In this document: piece after piece, positions 59,869 to 64,000 of the stretch
Position numbering within the stretch: the first letter of the stretch is position 1
How the letters are laid out: each line of letters starts with the position of its first letter
From: Lentisphaerae bacterium GWF2_50_93
GTDB taxonomy: Bacteria > Verrucomicrobiota > Lentisphaeria > Victivallales > GWF2-50-93
Direction of reading: 5' to 3'
Assembly: GCA_001804815.1 (NCBI GenBank)
Contig: MHBI01000082.1
Location: forward strand, 1-64,000
DNA length: 64,000 nucleotides
The notes under the pieces: model-generated
Seen by the model: only the letters and a program-made list of their open reading frames with translations
Database searches by the model: none
What the model was told of the DNA's origin: nothing
Program-made: the position numbers and the translations under genes

Positions 59869-60575
59869 AGCAGGTCGGGTTCGGTGAAGGTGATTTTCTC
59901 GATGACGCATTTCCCTGTGGCGGTTCCGCTTTCACGCAGTTTCTTGATCGCCTTCTTGCGCTGGGCGGCCGGAAGTTTCCTGTCGAGGGCTTCATTGAGA
60001 GGTTTTGAAAGCTGTATCAGGGTCATTGCCTCGTTCTGTATCTTTCCGTCCTTCTCAGCAAGAGCGGAATTCGAGATTATCCCCACGGACTCCTTGTCGC
60101 CGAGGATGGCGAGGCCGCCAAGCGATTCGTATTTGAAGGCATCATTATTTGTCGCCAGCATCTTCTTGTAAATCGCGAAAAACCTTTTATCACCGGAAAG
60201 CGCCAGATAATGGAGGGCGTCTCCTCTTTTCTCCATGTCTACTTTTTCATTCTGAACTATTTCAGCAAGCTTCTCCGCTACTCCGGGATAGAGGTTCAGC
60301 ATCCCTTCAGTTGCAACCTCGGTGGCGGTAGGAATGTCGATATTCTTGTCCTGGGTGCCGAAAGCCCAGATATCGAGCGCCTTCAAGAACAACTCCCTGT
60401 GCAGCTGCTCGTCATACTTGAAGGTCTTGAGGACAATCTGATTGTTCGTCTCGACAAGCTGCTTTTCAAGTGGAAGTACGGGTTTGGAGTCCTGTTTTGG
60501 TTTTTCAGCATCCTGTGCATTGACACATGCAGATGCCAGGACTAACACGAAGGCGAATAAGAGTTTTCTCATCAT
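59862..60575 (-). CDS. secreted HEAT-like repeat protein of unknown function
   Basis: A 237-residue exported protein (signal MMRKLLFAFVLVLASACVNAQ). The mature part is helical, with HEAT-like units (VEKLAEIVQNEKVD-type pairs such as VAEKLAEIVQNEKVDMEKRG, ALHYLALSGDKRFFAIYKKM, SLGGLAILGDKESVGIIS). It is inserted backwards between DUF58 and the vWA gene and so breaks what is usually one operon. Its role is unknown. Confidence 0.8.
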   Translation of the reverse strand: MMRKLLFAFVLVLASACVNAQDAEKPKQDSKPVLPLEKQLVETNNQIVLKTFKYDEQLHRELFLKALDIWAFGTQDKNIDIPTATEVATEGMLNLYPGVAEKLAEIVQNEKVDMEKRGDALHYLALSGDKRFFAIYKKMLATNNDAFKYESLGGLAILGDKESVGIISNSALAEKDGKIQNEAMTLIQLSKPLNEALDRKLPAAQRKKAIKKLRESGTATGKCVIEKITFTEPDLLK

Positions 60576-60711
60576 TAGATTCCCTAATTTAAAGGTTTCC
60601 CCCTTTATAAAAGGAGCCTGAAAATACTTTCAGACATGAGGAAATCAAGAAGGGATTTCAATCAATGGTATTATTTTGTCATGACCTTCTAAATGCAATG
60701 CGTTTAAGATA

Positions 60712-60739
60712 ATTTCTACAATCGCTCGATTGTAGAAAT
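60712..60739. promoter_or_regulatory. 28-bp perfect dyad, possible operator or terminator
   Basis: ATTTCTACAATCG-CT-CGATTGTAGAAAT, a 13-bp perfect stem. It lies between the divergent starts at 60575 and 60828. The two-base loop is tight for RNA, so a protein-binding operator is possible. Confidence 0.5.
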
Positions 60740-60827
60740 TCTTCACAACATTTCTGCATAAAAAAGCATGATTTTTAGCATTGGCATGGTAGGTTTAAAA
60801 AAACTTAAAGATTTCCGGGAACTGTCT

Positions 60828-62804
60828 ATGACGTTTTTACAACCTTTGCTTTTATGGGGCCTGCCTCTCTGCCTCATCCCCATCATCATACACCTGATGA
60901 ACCGGATAAGGTACCGTTCCGTCCACTGGGCGGCTATCATGTTCCTCATCAAGGCGAACCGCAGTTCCACCAGCATGGCGAGGCTGCGCCAGTTCCTGAT
61001 CCTCATGTTCCGCGTGCTTGCCGTACTTGTCCTGATATTCGCACTTGCAAGGCCTCTCGCCGGAGGCTGGCTCGGATGGACTTTTTCCGGACCGCCTGAG
61101 ACCGTCATCATCATACTCGACCGTTCCGCAAGCATGGGCTCAGAATACTCCAACAGGATATCACGTCTCAAGCAAGCCAGGAAAATCCTGGTAGATGCCG
61201 CCAAGGGATTCACGGGGACCCGCTTCGTCCTCATAGAGAATGTCAACCGCAGGCCCAGCGACATCGCATCGCCCGACATGCTGGCGAATCTTGCAGACAC
61301 CGCCCAGACTCAGTCCGCCGCCGACATCCCCGCCCTTGTAGATGATGCCGTCAATCATATCATTGCAAACAAGACCGGCGTCACGGAGATATGGATCGCC
61401 TCCGACATGCAGCTTGGCGACTGGCAGCCTGAAAACTCCAAGTGGCGTGAAGTCGAATCGAAGATCAAATCAATGTCCCAGCCGGTGAAGCTGAGAATAC
61501 TCGCCCTGGATTCTAAGTCCGACGAGAACTTGTCCGTGAGGCTTGTAAAAATAAATCCCCCGAGACTGAACGACCCGCAGTCCGCTGAAATGATATTTGA
61601 AATCAACAGGACCGGCTCCAGTGAAGCAGTAATTCCGGTGACAATTGTAAAAGGCGAGAACAAAAAGCAGATCAACATCAAGCTTGGCGCGGCGTCAAAC
61701 AAGCTGAGACAGAAAATATCCAGCGGAGCAAACTCCTCTGACAACAGCGGCTACATAGAAATCCCCGCCGACTGCAATCCGTGCGACAACAGGGCTTATT
61801 TCTCCTTTCCAGTCCAGAACGAGAGGAAAACCGTCATCGTCATCCAGGACAAAAATATTTCTTCCGAGATACTTTCCATAGCCTCGTGCCCTGATGAGAA
61901 AAAACAGTCCAACGTAAAATACCAGCAGCCAGTGTCTGCGGATTTGATTGACTTCAAGGACACATCTCTGATAATCTGGATGGCCTCGTTCCCTTCAGAG
62001 GAAACACAGAAGATCCTCAGGCAGTTCATTGCGGAAGGAGGAGCCGTGATCTTCTTCCCGCCGGAAAACGACGATCCGGCAAAACTGTTCTCCTCCATCA
62101 CCTGGGAAAAATGCGAAGTCCGCAAGGAAGGCGGCCAGCTGTCGGTGAAGGACTGGGAAAAACGCTCAGGCCCGTTTGAGGACACTGCATCAGGGGAGAA
62201 CCTGCCTCTTTCAGAGCTGAGGATTTCAAAGACAAGACAGCTCTCCGGATCGGGACTTAATCCGATTGCAACCTTTGGCGACGGCAAAATACTGCTTGCA
62301 AGGATGAAGATCATGGGAGGAGCAGCTTATTTCTGCACCACGCTCCCTGCTTCCGACTGGTCGAATCTTGGCGATGGACAGGTGCTTGTGCCAATGCTCC
62401 AGAGGATGCTCAGCGATGGCGGAGCCCGGCTTTCAAAGACAGTATTCTCCGACTGTGGAAATTCCGGACTGGAGACGGGGAACATGGAAATAAGGGATCT
62501 TGACGCGACTGAGCAGAAGAACCCCAGGATAAATTCAGGAGTCTACAAGTGCGGAGACAGGATTCTTGTGTTCAACAGGCCCTCCTCCGAGGACGTCCAG
62601 GAATACATAGGGACAGCTGAACTCGACGACATCCTCAAGGGAATTTCATTTTCAACGCTCCACGAAAAGAGTGGAAACGACTCCAGTATTTCAACGGAGA
62701 TATGGAAGGCGTTCCTGATACTGATGCTCCTGTTCCTTGTCGCAGAAGCGTTCCTATGCATGCCGCCCCTGCCAAGATCCAAAAACAAGAAGGCGGTCAT
62801 ATGA
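60828..62804 (+). CDS. BatA-like membrane protein with vWA domain
   Basis: A 658-residue protein. The N-terminus MTFLQPLLLWGLPLCLIPIIIHLMNRI is the conserved BatA start with two spans (also FRVLAVLVLIFALARPLAGG). A vWA MIDAS motif, IILDRSASMGSEYS (DxSxS), starts the central domain; WIASDMQLGDW is its second part. A long beta-rich region follows, and a final span (ILMLLFLVAEAFLCMPPL) ends it. The start at 60828 is the family start; a longer frame from 60768 is rejected. Works with MoxR and DUF58, probably at the inner membrane. Confidence 0.9.
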   Translation: MTFLQPLLLWGLPLCLIPIIIHLMNRIRYRSVHWAAIMFLIKANRSSTSMARLRQFLILMFRVLAVLVLIFALARPLAGGWLGWTFSGPPETVIIILDRSASMGSEYSNRISRLKQARKILVDAAKGFTGTRFVLIENVNRRPSDIASPDMLANLADTAQTQSAADIPALVDDAVNHIIANKTGVTEIWIASDMQLGDWQPENSKWREVESKIKSMSQPVKLRILALDSKSDENLSVRLVKINPPRLNDPQSAEMIFEINRTGSSEAVIPVTIVKGENKKQINIKLGAASNKLRQKISSGANSSDNSGYIEIPADCNPCDNRAYFSFPVQNERKTVIVIQDKNISSEILSIASCPDEKKQSNVKYQQPVSADLIDFKDTSLIIWMASFPSEETQKILRQFIAEGGAVIFFPPENDDPAKLFSSITWEKCEVRKEGGQLSVKDWEKRSGPFEDTASGENLPLSELRISKTRQLSGSGLNPIATFGDGKILLARMKIMGGAAYFCTTLPASDWSNLGDGQVLVPMLQRMLSDGGARLSKTVFSDCGNSGLETGNMEIRDLDATEQKNPRINSGVYKCGDRILVFNRPSSEDVQEYIGTAELDDILKGISFSTLHEKSGNDSSISTEIWKAFLILMLLFLVAEAFLCMPPLPRSKNKKAVI

Positions 62805-62835
62805 AATATCGAAATCCTAGTATCGAACCAAATTT

Positions 62836-63035
62836 GACGCTGAAAGCGTCCAGTGATGAAGCCTATGGTTTCAACCATAGGTATTATAATCGAGGTGATT
62901 CCGTCCTGAAGGGACTGAGTAAGAAAAAGGACAAATCGGATCCGGGAATACCTCCGTCTCTTCAAGACGGATGGATTATCTATGATTTACCTGTGGTTGA
63001 AACCACAGGCTTCATTCCTCTATCCCTTCGGGATA
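62836..63035. repeat. cluster of six short hairpins
   Basis: GACGCT-GAA-AGCGTC, CCTATGGTT-TC-AACCATAGG, GTCCT-GAA-GGGAC, CCGTCT-CTTCA-AGACGG, CCTGTGGTT-GA-AACCACAGG and TATCCC-TTC-GGGATA follow one another in 200 bases. They fill the gap between two vWA genes. The apparent open frame through it is chance. Confidence 0.8.
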
Positions 63036-63060
63036 AAGACTTATTGGAAACAAATAAAAC

Positions 63061-64000
63061 ATGCACTTGAGTCTTTCATACAGCCTTACGGTGATAATCA
63101 TCGGCGTCCTGGCGCTGATGGCATCGGCTTATTTCAGCCACCGGCAGTGGAAGGCTATGAACCGCAGGCTGCCCATCCTTCTTCTTGAAGTTCTGAGGTT
63201 CGTAATCATCATCCTCATATTCTTCACGCTGCTGCGCCCGGAGATAGTAACGAAGATACGCCAAAAGACCGAACCCGAGATTGCAATACTACATGACCAG
63301 TCCGCAAGCATGGAGACAGTTGATATTGTCAAGGAAAACATATCGGAACCAGAATCCCGGAAGACATGCCTTCAGAAGCTCCTCGACTCGAAATTCCAGG
63401 CGCCTCTTGAGAAGAAATTCAAAGTCTCAGTACAGGGGTTCAGCCCGGTCCCTGATCCTTCCAAGCCTTCGGAAGGCGCTGATGTAATAGAAGGAACTGA
63501 CATTGACGAGGCGTTGAACAAATCCATGTCGTCCGCGAAGAATCTGCGGGCAGTCATTCTGATGACCGATGGCAGCTGGAACAAAGGCGCATCTCCTGTC
63601 GGCGCGGCGGTAAAGCTGCATTCGCGCCAGGCTCTAATATATTCAGTGGTATTCGGCGGAAAGACATATCTGCCCGATATCGAGATGAAGAATATCAAGG
63701 CTCCTTCATACTGTCTCATGAACGAAAAGATATCAATCCCGTTCCAGGTTGAAAACCATATGTCCCATGATGTGAAGACCAAGGTGAAACTGAGTTCCGG
63801 CATTGGCATGGAGTCGGAGAAGGAGATAACCCTGCCGGCCGAATCAACGTACAGCGACTCGATAATCTGGCAGCCTCTGAAGGAAGGCAAGTTCAACCTG
63901 ACCATTGAAGTGCCTGAAGAGAAGGAGGAGATAAACAAGACCAACAATTCAAAATCATTTGAGATCGCCGCCCGCAAGGAAAGCCTCAAGGTGCTGATCG
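63061..64000 (+). CDS. vWA-domain membrane protein, 3' end beyond window
   Basis: An open frame of 313 codons from ATG 63061 to the window edge with no stop. Spans are SLTVIIIGVLALMASAYF and VLRFVIIILIFFTLLRP. A vWA MIDAS motif, AILHDQSASMETVD (DxSxS), is followed by AVILMTDGSWNKG and a beta-rich region (IPFQVENHMSHDVKTKVKL). It resembles the 658-residue gene before it and is probably its paralogue in the same operon. The C-terminal part is missing. Confidence 0.9.
   Translation, partial: MHLSLSYSLTVIIIGVLALMASAYFSHRQWKAMNRRLPILLLEVLRFVIIILIFFTLLRPEIVTKIRQKTEPEIAILHDQSASMETVDIVKENISEPESRKTCLQKLLDSKFQAPLEKKFKVSVQGFSPVPDPSKPSEGADVIEGTDIDEALNKSMSSAKNLRAVILMTDGSWNKGASPVGAAVKLHSRQALIYSVVFGGKTYLPDIEMKNIKAPSYCLMNEKISIPFQVENHMSHDVKTKVKLSSGIGMESEKEITLPAESTYSDSIIWQPLKEGKFNLTIEVPEEKEEINKTNNSKSFEIAARKESLKVLI

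Noticed and set aside
62702-63070. 122-residue frame crossing into the vWA gene
   Set aside because: It passes through six hairpins and overlaps the ends of both vWA genes; the codons reflect repeats.

Overview
The window reads as a chromosomal segment of a Gram-negative, probably anaerobic or fermentative bacterium of the PVC superphylum (Lentisphaerota/Verrucomicrobiota-like is my best guess; inference only). The grounds are a heptosyltransferase and many lipoproteins, a secretin-like protein, a TrpB2-type tryptophan synthase, the folP-cdaA-cdaR order, stand-alone carbohydrate genes (GH2, sialate-O-acetylesterase-like esterase, L-fucose isomerase) and a dense population of hairpin repeats. 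Apart from the repeat-rich left end this is ordinary chromosome. No phage, insertion sequence transposase or CRISPR array was seen.

Layout. 1-2.6 kb: a 102-bp tandem repeat array, then a small island (SUFU-domain protein, Bor-like lipoprotein, DUF2235/Tle1-like phospholipase) closed by an inverted copy of the same repeat. 2.7-4.4 kb: PD-(D/E)XK nuclease plus D12 adenine methyltransferase, a possible compact restriction-modification pair. 4.4-9.4 kb: exported acetolactate decarboxylase, a lipoprotein, TrpB2, glycerate kinase, a deoC remnant and a small membrane protein with a Cys-rich tail. 9.4-12.1 kb: tRNA-Gln, DedA, Lgt, RluD. 12.2-15.4 kb (minus): folP-cdaA-cdaR-mutT. 15.5-25 kb (minus): GyrA, a DegT aminotransferase, a duplicated secretin-like protein, MetG. 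25-28 kb: DUF2950/DUF3300 pair and a zinc-ribbon FHA protein. 28-36 kb (minus): two membrane glycosyltransferases, GH2, FucI. 36-38.6 kb: TrpE and a PIN/Phd toxin-antitoxin pair. 38.6-48.4 kb (minus): two more membrane proteins, a HAD hydrolase, LysS, an unknown secreted protein, WaaC-like GT9, phosphoesterase, Apt and the RNase P RNA. 48.5-57.5 kb: HEAT/degenerate M23 protein, esterase, two overlapping histidine kinases, a large zinc dehydrogenase, a frameshifted secreted protein and a cystatin. 57.9-64 kb: MoxR, DUF58 and two von Willebrand A proteins, the last running off the window.

The signal that the genes do not explain is a set of short double-hairpin elements of common design: a flank reading AAGTAGG, two hairpins in opposite order, and a flank reading CCTACTT. 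They sit at gene ends, and in six genes the stop codon is formed by or overlaps the first bases of the element. A second repeat family supplies the last codons of trpE and frames the island at the left end, and a third is inserted in frame in a glycosyltransferase. Other points worth checking are a kinase pair in which one partner has lost its phospho-acceptor histidine, a bacterial cystatin with the QVVAG motif, an M23 domain without its zinc ligands, a GyrA with valine at the quinolone-contact position, and a run of six hairpins between two vWA genes.
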